Below, piece after piece: positions 1-8,767 of a DNA stretch of 40,100 nucleotides. Numbering within the stretch: position 1 is the stretch's first letter; each line of letters begins with the position of its first letter. The stretch is taken from contig JAESPR010000046.1 of assembly GCA_016765685.1 (NCBI GenBank), forward strand, positions 1 through 40,100, read 5' to 3'. The translations under genes and the position numbers were made by a program. This DNA is from Colwellia sp. Its GTDB lineage: Bacteria; Pseudomonadota; Gammaproteobacteria; Enterobacterales; Alteromonadaceae. The notes under the pieces are model-generated. The model was not told the DNA's origin. It saw nothing but the letters and a program-made list of their open reading frames with translations, and made no database searches.

Positions 1-129
1 CAACCACAGCAGTATTTACCGTGATCTTTACTTCATCATCTACGGTGGCTGCATCCCTGGTGTTTATGTTTCTGCCTGTAATATCTGCCATAATTACGTA
101 TTCTCAATGAATAGCATTTCATAAATGAA
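1..129. repeat. Terminal direct repeat, left copy
   Basis: Bases 1-129 are identical to 39972-40100. This makes the contig circular with a unit of 39,971 bp. Positions 1-91 are the first 30 codons (minus strand) of the small virion gene complete at 39745-40062, so no separate gene is called here. The overlap could be an assembler k-mer overlap on a circularly permuted headful-packaged genome, or a real terminal redundancy. With P22-type packaging genes the first is more likely. Confidence 0.97.
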
Positions 130-831
130 CGTACAATCAAACGTACCTGAACCAGCCGCCGCCCTGACTCTTATGTCAGATTCGGATGCCAAAGGAAGCT
201 TTGCTAATACTTCAAAGTTAACCTGGCTTTGGTAGATAAACACGTCAGCCGAACTAACCCACGTCGCATTAGCATTAGAGCCATCGCGAATCTGTGTGAG
301 TCCTGCTATGTCCGAGTTTTTAGGAACCAATAAGAATAAGTTTAAAAACTGAGCGGTTTCATTGGATGGTATTGTAAAATGACCGTCGTGAGATATACCC
401 ACTCCAGGTCTAATTACGTTTCTTACATCCCCACCCCCAGACACTTGAAGCGTTATAGTTCCTACATTGGCACCCGTTGACCCTGAATCCCCGCCAACAA
501 TTAGATGTGGTCTAGTGTGTGTTCCAGCTAGTGTTACTGCGGTAGTGCCGGTTAGTGTAACGGTCTGTACTTGGCGCACCTTGAGGGCATCAAGAGATAC
601 TATTGTCACGGTACGCATACCGATACCTGCAACAACATCATCAACATTATTATCAGAAACTATCTCCCACGTCTCGGCAGTTGTTGGAAATACCATATCT
701 CCAGCGCCGCCCCAGATATCACCTGAAGTAGTGGTAACCGCGCCTTGCATTTGAATGCCTTCCAGCCTATGCCCTGGAACATTGCCCTGACCGACCTCTG
801 TGAAGAAATCCGAAGTCCCGAAATAACTCAT
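94..831 (-). CDS. Putative virion structural protein, beta-rich (245 aa)
   Basis: I do not recognise the family. The protein is rich in V, T, G and S with alternating hydrophobic residues from about residue 65 onward, as in beta-sandwich phage capsid or tail decoration proteins, and has no signal peptide or membrane segment. It lies in the late operon between the gp10-like gene group and a set of three small beta-rich proteins across the circle join. The ATG at 829-831 is chosen because it forms an ATGA overlap with the stop of the upstream gene and GGGGAG lies upstream. A GTG at 841-843 in the same frame would add four residues. A virion role is inferred from position. Confidence 0.7.
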   Translation of the reverse strand: MSYFGTSDFFTEVGQGNVPGHRLEGIQMQGAVTTTSGDIWGGAGDMVFPTTAETWEIVSDNNVDDVVAGIGMRTVTIVSLDALKVRQVQTVTLTGTTAVTLAGTHTRPHLIVGGDSGSTGANVGTITLQVSGGGDVRNVIRPGVGISHDGHFTIPSNETAQFLNLFLLVPKNSDIAGLTQIRDGSNANATWVSSADVFIYQSQVNFEVLAKLPLASESDIRVRAAAGSGTFDCTFIYEMLFIENT

Positions 832-1394
832 ACTATCGACCACTCCCCGGCATCAACCGTATACACCAAATGAGGCGAACTGTAACGAAGCCCTATAACT
901 AAGGTAGTTGAACCATCAATATCACCACTCACGGTAACCGCTCCAGTGTTTTGGCGCTTAATGTGTACAGCTTCTCCATCCTCTGGGGTAGCGTTAAGTG
1001 TAACCGTAATACTTGAAGTGTTAGTGCAAATAACAACCTGATCACCTGTTGTGGTTGTGTTTGAGCTTGCCGTTATAACTTCAACAGCAGCCGTTGGCGT
1101 AGGTATTTGATTGACGCTCTCTAATTCTTCTAATCTTTCAGTGAAATCATGGAAGAATGACATTTCTTGGCTTACTTCCACTTCCTCAATTAGCTCATCA
1201 GCGTTGGATGTCTGGATACCTGGCTCGTATAGCTCGCCTATTTGCGCCTCTGCCACCGCGTCATCACCACCGCCAGTCCTAAACCATAAGTCATGGAGAA
1301 AGCGCTCTAAGTCTTCAAAATACTTTCTTACTTCAGGGATTTTCTGAAGGTCTTGGGGTATGGGGTATAGCCTTGGGTCAACAGTAACAGGCAT
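828..1394 (-). CDS. Putative tail accessory protein in the P22 gp26 position (188 aa)
   Basis: The N-terminal 90 residues are helical and acidic, with aromatic residues (FEDLERFLHDLW) and a segment that could form a short coiled coil at about 65-95. The C-terminal 80 residues are beta-rich and end in a tryptophan motif (GEWSIV). The gene directly follows the gp10-like gene, with ATG inside its stop (TAATG), where P22 carries the tail needle gp26. The fibrous N-terminus with a globular C-terminal domain fits a trimeric tail component, but I see no clear homology to gp26. Function is inferred from gene order only. Confidence 0.55.
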   Translation of the reverse strand: MPVTVDPRLYPIPQDLQKIPEVRKYFEDLERFLHDLWFRTGGGDDAVAEAQIGELYEPGIQTSNADELIEEVEVSQEMSFFHDFTERLEELESVNQIPTPTAAVEVITASSNTTTTGDQVVICTNTSSITVTLNATPEDGEAVHIKRQNTGAVTVSGDIDGSTTLVIGLRYSSPHLVYTVDAGEWSIV

Positions 1395-2785
1395 TAGAAT
1401 CCAGCCTCCCGCAACATGATCGATGCACCATGGAACGAAACAAACACCGGGTCTGATATTCTGACCTTAATGATTATTTCATAAGCTGACGCCATGTTGT
1501 CCCACACAACGCTCTCTCTGCCTTCGCCTTGCCTGCCAATCTCTACTGCTGATTCTTGGTCGAATGATTTACCACCATCATATGAGGCTGAAAACATCGC
1601 TACAGGTTTAACCCCTTGACCATCGATTAACCCAACTCCGGTTTCCATTATCAGTGTAAAGGATGACATCTCTATCCGGCCACCTGTTGGGCTAGTGATA
1701 GGAGGCGTGACCCTTTCATTGATAATTACTTCACCGTTATCTGTGAAGGTATCCGCGTCTAGTTCTAATATATTTCCGCCTGATGCTATTAACTTTTTAC
1801 CGTACACCTCGGCGTAAGCTGTTCCAGTGTATTGACCCTCATTCGCTCCAGTAGATAACTGAAACCAGGCATTGCCATCTTCGTTGAATGCCCACGTTTT
1901 CCCCTCAGTTGGGAATGAAAGCACATAAAAAGACATGCCTTCTATATTGACTATGAAGCCCCTGGCATCATTTGAAACATAATTGCCAAAGGTTGCCGCT
2001 ATTGCTGGAGGCGTAATGGGATCAAGATGAGTCGCAGAAAATCTGTAGACAGTTGAGTCTTTGCCCATGAAATAAACAAAATCAACACTGCTTGCAACGG
2101 AGTACGGTGAATCGATACCCATCTGCATAGTGCCGCCTTGGACACGATCAACCGGGGGATTACCAGTACCGGAGTTCCACCATGTTTCAACGGTGTTTAT
2201 ATCACCAAAAAGAAAGATTCTTTCGTTGAATGTGTAAACTCTTACTGTGTCATCAGGTGCGCTCTCTGCCGTAGCGAAGTTATTCGCTGCAATAGAACCA
2301 GGAACGCCAACATCAGATACCTGGAATTGGCCACGAGTGGAATCATTTATCATCTGTTGATTGAGGTATGCAACTGAATTACCAGGCTTTAGATCTGTAT
2401 CACTCAACACAGACAAGACGCCACCGGTTACCAAGTAGTCTTCACCGCCTGACGCTATCCGCATCGTAAAGCCATCATCAGCGAATACGCATACCCTTGA
2501 GCCTTGAATGGTCCCTAATGAGGTCTGAACGCCAACAGAACTAATCTTGAATAGAGTATTTGTTGTTACCTTGTAAAGCTCACCGGCAAATACATGCACC
2601 CCCCTGTCAACACCAGAGCCAGTAGAGAAGGACTTCGACCCATACCAAGATGTTAGTGCACTCTGAGTCTTACCTGTAGGCACAAACTCAGGAATGAGAT
2701 TCATTGTTACCTGACTAGATAGTGATCTAGACCTATGCCCATATGATGAGCCTACGAAATTTACAGGTATGGCGGTAAACGTCAA
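1394..2785 (-). CDS. P22 gp10-like packaged-DNA stabilization / tail hub protein (463 aa)
   Basis: The protein resembles the P22 gp10 family, which caps the portal-gp4 channel, holds packaged DNA in and carries the tailspikes and needle. Its length (463) is close to the 472 residues of P22 gp10. The N-terminal pattern IPVNFVGSSYGHRSRSLSSQ, followed by NLIPE, and repeated blade-like beta segments (GELYKV, YLVTGG, RIFLFG) support this. The start is TTG at 2783-2785, forming a TTGA overlap with the stop of the gp4-like gene, with GAGGGGG upstream. The next in-frame ATG would remove the conserved N-terminus. Late operon, translationally coupled on both sides. Confidence 0.82.
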   Translation of the reverse strand: MTFTAIPVNFVGSSYGHRSRSLSSQVTMNLIPEFVPTGKTQSALTSWYGSKSFSTGSGVDRGVHVFAGELYKVTTNTLFKISSVGVQTSLGTIQGSRVCVFADDGFTMRIASGGEDYLVTGGVLSVLSDTDLKPGNSVAYLNQQMINDSTRGQFQVSDVGVPGSIAANNFATAESAPDDTVRVYTFNERIFLFGDINTVETWWNSGTGNPPVDRVQGGTMQMGIDSPYSVASSVDFVYFMGKDSTVYRFSATHLDPITPPAIAATFGNYVSNDARGFIVNIEGMSFYVLSFPTEGKTWAFNEDGNAWFQLSTGANEGQYTGTAYAEVYGKKLIASGGNILELDADTFTDNGEVIINERVTPPITSPTGGRIEMSSFTLIMETGVGLIDGQGVKPVAMFSASYDGGKSFDQESAVEIGRQGEGRESVVWDNMASAYEIIIKVRISDPVFVSFHGASIMLREAGF

Positions 2786-3405
2786 GGCGTTGCCCCCTCA
2801 ATCCTCATTTTCGGAGCTGGGCCATATCTTCCCTGTTTATATCGCTTATTGATACCAGCGATAATACCTAGGAATTTAGCCAAGTACTTAGCTTCCTGGG
2901 CGTCGTCATTAGCCCATCCGAATAATGCCCACAAAGCCCCGTAAAGGTATGCTGATGGGTGATTAGCTAGAACCACATTAGTTGTATTGGTAGAGCTTAA
3001 CGGTGTTGGTATGGCTGAATACTGCATATCAACGGTATAAGTCGAGTCAGGAACTCTATCGAATTCAAGCTGTGACGTAACAGTAAAGAATCTAGGTTGA
3101 CCACTAGCGCTTTGAATAAACATCTGATCTGGTGCCATGTATTGAACATCGCAACTACCACCACCGATATTAAGCTTTAGCCGTCTCATGGTGATAAACC
3201 CGTCAGGCAATGCCAAGAACCTATCAGCCCCAGTAGTGGCCTCTGCTCTGGTTTCCATCTGCCGTAATTGCAAAGGGAATTCAGGATTGGCATACATTGC
3301 TTCCTCGGCAAGAATAATGAAATCCTCTATTTTATTAGCGATATCATTACGATGTGAGTAATCAATGATTGAATCCTTTAAATTAGCAAACGTATCAAGA
3401 GCCAT
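2782..3405 (-). CDS. Head-to-tail adaptor, P22 gp4 / SU10 adaptor-like (207 aa)
   Basis: The predicted role is a ring of adaptor subunits under the portal, binding the gp10-like hub. Helices at the N-terminus (FANLKDSIIDYSHRND, then KIEDFIILAEEAMYAN) are followed by a beta domain. A C-terminal helical region (YLYGALWALFGWANDDAQ) ends in a basic tail. This layout is typical of podovirus adaptor proteins. P22 gp4 is 166 residues; the longer form here resembles the SU10-type adaptors. It sits upstream of and coupled to the gp10-like gene, as in P22. Confidence 0.72.
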   Translation of the reverse strand: MALDTFANLKDSIIDYSHRNDIANKIEDFIILAEEAMYANPEFPLQLRQMETRAEATTGADRFLALPDGFITMRRLKLNIGGGSCDVQYMAPDQMFIQSASGQPRFFTVTSQLEFDRVPDSTYTVDMQYSAIPTPLSSTNTTNVVLANHPSAYLYGALWALFGWANDDAQEAKYLAKFLGIIAGINKRYKQGRYGPAPKMRIEGATP

Positions 3406-3410
3406 GCTAT

Positions 3411-3698
3411 TTACTCAATAGGGGTTACGGTGATTCGTTGGGCTGCTGTTAATTGTAAGTGTGCAATATGGGTCAATCCCATAACATCTAACGCCAATGG
3501 AGCGTCATGTGACACGATAATACTTGAAGTCGTAGCTGTTGCACCTGTTGGCCCTGGCAATACGTAGGTAGCACCTTCAACAGTGATTAGAACCTTTGTG
3601 GCCGTCTCCCCAGATGAGTCATTAGGAATTGCAATGGTTGCACTAGATCCGCCAGTGGTAGCGCCTGAACCCTCAGTGGTTATCTTCATCATCTTCAT
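3411..3698 (-). CDS. Small beta-rich virion protein (95 aa)
   Basis: I do not recognise this family. It is short, Thr/Gly/Ala-rich and predicted all-beta, with segments such as TKVLITVEGATYVLPG, and has no cysteines or membrane segment. The ATG is fused to the stop of the preceding gene (TAATG at 3696-3700), so the two are co-translated. The location between the coat and adaptor genes and the composition fit a minor capsid or head-completion component. This is inference from position. Confidence 0.6.
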   Translation of the reverse strand: MKMMKITTEGSGATTGGSSATIAIPNDSSGETATKVLITVEGATYVLPGPTGATATTSSIIVSHDAPLALDVMGLTHIAHLQLTAAQRITVTPIE

Positions 3699-4015
3699 TA
3701 GAATTTTCCTGTTCTAGTTCTTAGCTTTGAATAAGCAGGGTCATTGAGCCTAGACATTAACCAGCCTCGATTAGCTACTGATAACGGGTCACTGCCGATC
3801 TCTTTGCGCCATGTATCAATAAGAATCAGGGGAATAGATGCGATCTTTTGCAATCCATCCCCTATTTTAGATGACTGGCTTTCTCGCTCTATTTTATTGG
3901 CTTCAAGATAAGGGTCAACATCCTGAGTCTGTTTGATAGTTGTAGTATCAGACATTTCGTCATAATGAAACGTGCTTATAATGTCGCCATTAACATCGAA
4001 CAAGCGCTTAGACAT
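3698..4015 (-). CDS. Conserved head-region hypothetical protein (105 aa)
   Basis: Function unknown. The N-terminus (MSKRLFDVNGDIISTFHYDE) is followed by a charged helical stretch and a C-terminal basic region (SKLRTRTGKF). The pattern VANRGWLMSRL at about 80-90 suggests a helix-rich protein, unlike its beta-rich neighbours. The gene ends exactly at the start of the next (TAATG). It may contribute to head completion or to genome packaging, judged only from its place between the coat and adaptor genes. Confidence 0.6.
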   Translation of the reverse strand: MSKRLFDVNGDIISTFHYDEMSDTTTIKQTQDVDPYLEANKIERESQSSKIGDGLQKIASIPLILIDTWRKEIGSDPLSVANRGWLMSRLNDPAYSKLRTRTGKF

Positions 4016-4023
4016 CTAGTTAC

Positions 4024-4383
4024 CTATCGTTTAATAGTGATTACAAAATGAACCGAAACAGCGTTACCACTGGCTCCACTGGTTTCTAGTTCAATAGCGT
4101 CACCAGCCGCGACCGTCCGCGCACCAGTTGGCCTTGATAGGTCAGTATCACCAGCAGCACTGCCACTTTGCGTGATAGTCAGCACACCGTTAGTCATTGA
4201 AGTACCGCCAATCTTCGGCGTGATCACAGCGTCAGCAGTAATGATCGCACCGTTTAAGGCTGATCTAATCTCGATAACTTCACCGGCAGTCTCATCACTA
4301 ATGGGAATGTAAATCTGCCCAGCAGTAGAGACGTCATCCATATACCCGGTTACGTGTATATTAACTAAGTTAAACGTACTCAT
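4024..4383 (-). CDS. Putative head decoration protein (119 aa)
   Basis: An all-beta, Thr/Ala/Gly-rich protein encoded immediately after the major capsid gene, a usual place for decoration or capsid-stabilizing proteins. Segments ITVTGYMD-like at the N-terminus, TAGEVIEIRSALNGAI and AGDAIELETSG alternate polar and hydrophobic residues. A strong ribosome binding site (GGAGG) lies 8 bases before the ATG, fitting high expression. A UUCG-loop hairpin between the coat gene and this one may lower read-through. Decoration is inferred, not shown by homology. Confidence 0.6.
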   Translation of the reverse strand: MSTFNLVNIHVTGYMDDVSTAGQIYIPISDETAGEVIEIRSALNGAIITADAVITPKIGGTSMTNGVLTITQSGSAAGDTDLSRPTGARTVAAGDAIELETSGASGNAVSVHFVITIKR

Positions 4384-4401
4384 TGTATAGCCTCCAAAGA
4401 A

Positions 4402-4415
4402 GGGGCCGAAGCCCC
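4402..4415 (-). terminator. Stem-loop with UUCG tetraloop after the coat gene
   Basis: On the minus strand GGGGC, the loop TTCG and GCCCC form a very stable C(UUCG)G hairpin followed by TTCTTT. It lies 8 bases after the coat gene stop. The tail is only partly U-rich, so it is more likely an attenuator or an RNA-stabilizing 3' hairpin than a full terminator. It would let coat protein exceed the downstream products. Confidence 0.6.
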
Positions 4416-4422
4416 CGCAATA

Positions 4423-5367
4423 TTAAGAAGTGGTTAAGTCGAAGATACCACCGCTTGCCGCTTCGTTAGAAGCTTGGAGCGTGTATTCAACAAGCATTTG
4501 CTCACGATCAGTATCGCCAGTCTTAGCCAATGGAGTTGACTGGAAATCACGCAATACCGCAAACTTCCACTTATCCATTTCTAACACTAGGCAATCACGA
4601 GAGCGCATGTGTCGACTAGGGATGATAACTAAATCACCGAAGTCACTTACATATACTTCAACCGCGTTAACGATCTTCTTGTCTTCGCTATCAATGTTAC
4701 GAGTCGCACCACCAGAGAAGGCAGAGAATGTCTGCTTGTTGAATGAACCAACAAAGATGGTATCAGGCTCGCCACCTTCATCCCAACAAGAAGCTAATAC
4801 AGACTTTAACTGTGACTCAGTGAAAGCACGTTGAGTACCATCGGTTCGAGCGTCTGCACCAGTACCAGCTGGATCAGCACCACCAGCACCGAAATCAGTG
4901 TTAGTTGCCAACCATGCTGGAATACCAGCAGCTTCACGAGCAACCGAACTAGAACCAGTTACCTTTGCGTTGTTAGCAAATAGCGTGGATTCAACGTCAG
5001 TCTTAAGCTCTAGACCAGACTTCATGATCTGTAGTGCCATTTCATCAGAGCGACCAGCAGAGTCGACGACTCGTTGAGTGCCGGTTACACGAGGCACCTT
5101 GTCAGAGATTTGCGTGCGGTTACCTAAACGAACGGTAGGAGTAGAGGCTGTGGTTGTAGCGTCATCACCTTCAATTACTGCGTTAGTAGCAGAAGGAGAG
5201 GCCAGCACATCAGTCTGCCACTCGTGGTTTGTCGCTGTCGCTGATACTTTAGCAATACCAGATAATAGCGGAGTTGTAGAGGGAGAAATCATTGTGATAA
5301 TGTCGGCTAAGTCTTCTCGGTTACCGACCGCATCATATGAGTCAAACGTATCTGTAGGTTGTGTCAT
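4423..5367 (-). CDS. Major capsid protein, SU10/DUF5309-type HK97 fold (314 aa)
   Basis: This is the coat subunit of the icosahedral head. The N-terminus (TFDSYDAVGNREDLADII, then ISPSTTPLLSGI) and the motif EWQTDVLASPSATNAVIEGDD are characteristic of the SU10-like family of HK97-fold coat proteins (formerly DUF5309). There follow GNRTQISDKVPRVTGTQR, and a domain with DTIFVGSFNKQTFSAFSG and a late IIPSRHMRSRD segment. Length is normal for the family. The coat gene follows the scaffold gene as expected. AAGGTAG lies upstream of the ATG. Confidence 0.88.
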   Translation of the reverse strand: MTQPTDTFDSYDAVGNREDLADIITMISPSTTPLLSGIAKVSATATNHEWQTDVLASPSATNAVIEGDDATTTASTPTVRLGNRTQISDKVPRVTGTQRVVDSAGRSDEMALQIMKSGLELKTDVESTLFANNAKVTGSSSVAREAAGIPAWLATNTDFGAGGADPAGTGADARTDGTQRAFTESQLKSVLASCWDEGGEPDTIFVGSFNKQTFSAFSGGATRNIDSEDKKIVNAVEVYVSDFGDLVIIPSRHMRSRDCLVLEMDKWKFAVLRDFQSTPLAKTGDTDREQMLVEYTLQASNEAASGGIFDLTTS

Positions 5368-5379
5368 GTTATATCTACC

Positions 5380-6273
5380 TTATCTTTTGAGTTGTTTAAT
5401 TGCGTTAACAGCGTCCATCTTAGAACCTGTCCGTCTTAGTCTGGCTTTAGCGTCCTCTATTTCAGTGAGCTTAGCCTTGGATTTACCCTTAACAGCCTTT
5501 ATGGCCTTGGGTGCTTTCCTGACCTTCTTTGCGGTTAACGCCTTCTTGCTATCGATTGCGTTGAATTTGGAAGCTTGAACAAGAGACAAATAAATACGAT
5601 GATCTGAAACACCGGACAAATCCATTCCTATGCTTGATGCGTATTCGAGGGCTGATTTAAACTCACTATCTCTAACCTGTGGATCTGACCAGGCTGGCAT
5701 CTTACCAATGAGTATTTCGCTTTCCTCTGCTAACTTCGCATTAAACTGCTCTTTTTGTTGGGACTTGGCATCTTTTAGCTTTGCCTTCTTAGCTTTTAAC
5801 TTCCGCTCCTGTTTCAGATACTCAGCAGGGTCATCATCAGCTAGTTCATCCCAATTTATGCTTGCTTCCTCTTCCGAAATAAGACTATCTAACGCGGACA
5901 CCTTGTCATTTAATGACTGTAGTGCTGCGTCTAGCTGTAACGACTTGGCATCTAGTGCCTTGTCCTTTTCAGCTACATTGGTAGTCTTTTTCGTGTAATC
6001 AGACTGTCTAAGGTTGCCTTGCTGCCACTCTAGAATCTGCGTAAGGCTTGTCTCTACTCCGTTAATATCGAAATAGGATTCCTCTGCATCATCTATCGCT
6101 TCAGTTTCAGCGTCCTCTTCTTGCTCCAACTCTTCGACTTCTAGCTCTTCAGCCTCATCGGATAAGGTGTCATCAATTGACACATCAACTGCATCTAACT
6201 CTTCCTCGGTTGTCTCTGGGAGATCCTCAGTTGAGTTTAACGCTTTGATTCTTTCTAAAATCTCTTGTGACAT
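5380..6273 (-). CDS. Scaffolding protein (297 aa)
   Basis: Predicted internal scaffold for procapsid assembly. It has a very acidic N-terminal half (runs of E and D at residues 15-80), a central coiled coil (LDAALQSLNDKVSALDSLI), a charged K/E-rich helix and a strongly basic C-terminal region (KKALTAKKVRKAPKAIKAVKG). A basic C-terminus is the coat-binding part in P22-type scaffolds. The ATG at 6271-6273 is chosen over longer upstream starts because AAAGGG lies 8 bases before it and the upstream gene ends 2 bases away. Position between portal and coat genes supports the call. Confidence 0.82.
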   Translation of the reverse strand: MSQEILERIKALNSTEDLPETTEEELDAVDVSIDDTLSDEAEELEVEELEQEEDAETEAIDDAEESYFDINGVETSLTQILEWQQGNLRQSDYTKKTTNVAEKDKALDAKSLQLDAALQSLNDKVSALDSLISEEEASINWDELADDDPAEYLKQERKLKAKKAKLKDAKSQQKEQFNAKLAEESEILIGKMPAWSDPQVRDSEFKSALEYASSIGMDLSGVSDHRIYLSLVQASKFNAIDSKKALTAKKVRKAPKAIKAVKGKSKAKLTEIEDAKARLRRTGSKMDAVNAIKQLKR

Positions 6274-6275
6274 AA

Positions 6276-6557
6276 TTATAACCCTTTCATGAATTGCTTG
6301 CCACGTTGGGCAAGAGTTGCTTGTGATACCATCCCAGACTGCATGACCTGCTTGAAGTGCTTCTCTACCCACTCAACAGTCTGCATCTTGCGCCAAACCT
6401 CGTCACGCTCATCGGTTTGCTTGAACTTAGTCTTCTGGAATTCCTCCATCAACCTCGCCCTTATCATCACAAAAGCTTCCTGATAGATCGGGTTATTCAG
6501 CACTGCGCTTGCCTGGTCGCCTCGTACTAATTCCTGTCTATCCTTCAATTCACTCAT
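6276..6557 (-). CDS. Small conserved protein between portal and scaffold (93 aa)
   Basis: Function unknown. The protein is predicted all-helical and highly charged (QEAFVMIRARLMEEFQKTKF, then DEVWRKMQTVEWVEKHFKQVM) with a basic C-terminus (QRGKQFMKGL). Small helical proteins are common at this place in podovirus late operons. It starts directly after the portal stop and is followed after 2 bases by the scaffold gene, so it should be co-translated with them. A role in head assembly is inference from context. Confidence 0.65.
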   Translation of the reverse strand: MSELKDRQELVRGDQASAVLNNPIYQEAFVMIRARLMEEFQKTKFKQTDERDEVWRKMQTVEWVEKHFKQVMQSGMVSQATLAQRGKQFMKGL

Positions 6558-8594
6558 TTATACCCCTTGGCCTTGGCCAACTATGTCAGTGTTAAATTTC
6601 AATTCCAATTCTGTGTACCTGGCTTCCAAATCTGCAATAGTTTTGTTCTGCTCAGCAAACAACTTAGCGTCAAACTGTCTAGAATTCTCTTGAAGAGTGG
6701 CAATATCAAGCTCTTGAGTGGCTTGCGCCTTGATTAGGCTCGCTTGTGCCTTGACCTCTTCGGCTTCTGCTAATGGATTGGTCTGTAGTTGCTGTTGCAT
6801 TTGCTGCAATACATTCTTAAGCTGCACATTCTCAGCCAACAATATTTGATCTGGCACTGTTGGGTCATTGGCAAAGTCAACGACTCTAGTAATACCCATC
6901 AAACTAGTGATCTTGGCAATAATGTTATAGACCTTCTTAGGGTCAGTAACCGGAGAACCTACCGCCTCAAGTTGTTGGTGTATCTGGAGCAATGAAACCA
7001 TGCTGTTTAGCATATCCTCATCATCGCCAGCAGCTAGGCCTACGTTACTCGTCACTGAATTAGCACTAATCCAAGCCAAAGGGTTAACCGTTAATGGCTT
7101 ACCAAGAATCATGATCTCTTTTTCTTCAACCTGATACCGCGATACGTACCACGCCATGCCCTCGTAGAGCTTCTTGAAGCCAGTTTCAGCCATGACCCTA
7201 GCAACTAACTCAACCTTAGCCGCTCCACTCTTCTCCATGCCCTGGAATCGTGTGGCACTCTCTTGACCGAACCTATCAGCATCTAAACCCTGGTTGGCTA
7301 ACTGATTACCTGTGGTTTGAGCCTTTAAACTATCCCAGTACTGAATAACTTGTAGCGCTTGCTGTCCAATATAAGGTGTCGTCAGTTGGAAAACCGAGGT
7401 TGTTGGGTCACCATTGGTTCTAACGATTCCATTAGGTCTAACGGTTAATAAATCATCAATGTTAGTTTGGTCATCATTAACAACCACGCGCCCATTATTA
7501 ACACGATAGATATTATCTAGGACTTGCCGGGTTAATACTGAACTAACGCGCTGATGGTCTGTGACTAATTCAGCTCGACCACGACCAATAGCGCTATGAG
7601 GCATAAGAACGGCACTGTTGATAGCATAAGGCACCATTTCATGCTGTTCATTCTCTAGGATTACATTGCCAGCTTTAACGATGTATCGGCGCTCTGCTAT
7701 CCCGTCGTCGTCATAGTCTACCTTAACGTAAAGATAGAACACTTGTACCAATTGACTGGCCCAATGACTAATATCTTCTGCGTCCTTATCCCCGCCTTGA
7801 TCTCTAAAGCGGATTGATTTCATTGTGCTAACTTCATCTTGATCATTAACAGACGGCAACCTTCTTACAATGCTTTCATCGTACCCTGCTGCTACCAACT
7901 CACCCCTAGTAACCATTGCAGTGTCGCCGATTATCTCAGCATCATCTTCATCAACTGCATTGCGAGAGATTATAAAGTCTTCAGTAGCCACGCCGCGAAC
8001 AAAGAAACGCTTATCCGTTCTGGTCTGTCTAACCTTGATGTATTTCGTGCCATCTTCATTATCTGACTGCTCGACATACTCAACCTTAATGCCCTTTTGA
8101 GCCTTAACCTTGAGCTGGGTGTCAATCAGATCCAATTCTTCTTCACTTAACCCGTCCCACTCTTCAACCTCAGTGGTATCTATTTCTTCATAGCCAAACT
8201 TAACAACACCCATCTTCTGAATGAGCGCATCCTTTATCCAGTCATGAAGCACTTTGAATGATGTAGCTTGGTTACGAATCAACCAATTTATATAAGTGGT
8301 CTTTTCGTCTGCCTCCTGCTGGTCTGCCTCCTTGGATGTTATGGGCTCGAACCTCATGACATCACGAGAACCAAGGAATATACGCACCAGTGAAGGCATG
8401 TCACTTTCTACAGTATCCTGAACATCAGCCGTGACTATCTGGCTTTGCCCTTCCATCTCGTCCCCAAAGGGCTCACGATTGTAATACCGCAGATACTTCT
8501 CATTCTCCGACATGAACTCTGCCGAATAGCGAACAGCATCACGCTCAGCTTCATTGACTAACGCTAACAATTCACTATCTGACATATTTGGCAT
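6558..8594 (-). CDS. Portal protein, P22 gp1 / SU10 type (678 aa)
   Basis: Forms the dodecameric ring at the packaging vertex through which DNA enters and leaves. The N-terminus has the common pattern of aromatic Y..R (EKYLRYYNREPFGDE) followed by SQIVTADVQDTVESDMPSL, seen in P22-like portals. A long middle domain includes HSAIGRGRAELVTDHQRV. The C-terminal third is Q-rich and coiled-coil-like (QLKNVLQQMQQQLQTNP), suggesting a barrel helix. P22 portal is 725 residues. The ATG shares its A with the stop of the small gene upstream (TAATG). Confidence 0.87.
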   Translation of the reverse strand: MPNMSDSELLALVNEAERDAVRYSAEFMSENEKYLRYYNREPFGDEMEGQSQIVTADVQDTVESDMPSLVRIFLGSRDVMRFEPITSKEADQQEADEKTTYINWLIRNQATSFKVLHDWIKDALIQKMGVVKFGYEEIDTTEVEEWDGLSEEELDLIDTQLKVKAQKGIKVEYVEQSDNEDGTKYIKVRQTRTDKRFFVRGVATEDFIISRNAVDEDDAEIIGDTAMVTRGELVAAGYDESIVRRLPSVNDQDEVSTMKSIRFRDQGGDKDAEDISHWASQLVQVFYLYVKVDYDDDGIAERRYIVKAGNVILENEQHEMVPYAINSAVLMPHSAIGRGRAELVTDHQRVSSVLTRQVLDNIYRVNNGRVVVNDDQTNIDDLLTVRPNGIVRTNGDPTTSVFQLTTPYIGQQALQVIQYWDSLKAQTTGNQLANQGLDADRFGQESATRFQGMEKSGAAKVELVARVMAETGFKKLYEGMAWYVSRYQVEEKEIMILGKPLTVNPLAWISANSVTSNVGLAAGDDEDMLNSMVSLLQIHQQLEAVGSPVTDPKKVYNIIAKITSLMGITRVVDFANDPTVPDQILLAENVQLKNVLQQMQQQLQTNPLAEAEEVKAQASLIKAQATQELDIATLQENSRQFDAKLFAEQNKTIADLEARYTELELKFNTDIVGQGQGV

Positions 8595-8767
8595 TATTCG
8601 CTACCTTCTACCTTGGCTTTGCTCTTCTTTGATTTCTTGGGCTCTGGCTCTGGATCTGGCGTACCCGCTACGTTACGAGGCTGCAAACCCATCTCATTTA
8701 TCTTGCCTTCCAAAGTTTCAAGCCTGCCACGTAACTCATTGATTTCTTGTTGCTGTTTAATACTCAC
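8594..8767 (-). CDS. Short coiled-coil protein between terminase and portal (57 aa)
   Basis: A small gene found from its junctions. Its GTG start (8765-8767) overlaps the terminase stop as GTGA, and its TAA shares a base with the portal ATG. Residues 4-26 form a heptad pattern (KQQQEINELRGRLETLEGKI), followed by a proline and charge-rich tail (PDPEPEPKKSKKSKAK). The tight coupling on both sides argues that it is translated. It could help portal or terminase assembly. I recognise no family. Confidence 0.7.
   Translation of the reverse strand: MSIKQQQEINELRGRLETLEGKINEMGLQPRNVAGTPDPEPEPKKSKKSKAKVEGSE

Noticed and set aside
5078..5578. Rightward ORF of 166 aa across the coat and scaffold genes
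   Set aside because: Antisense shadow of two well-supported genes; no binding site and no domain.
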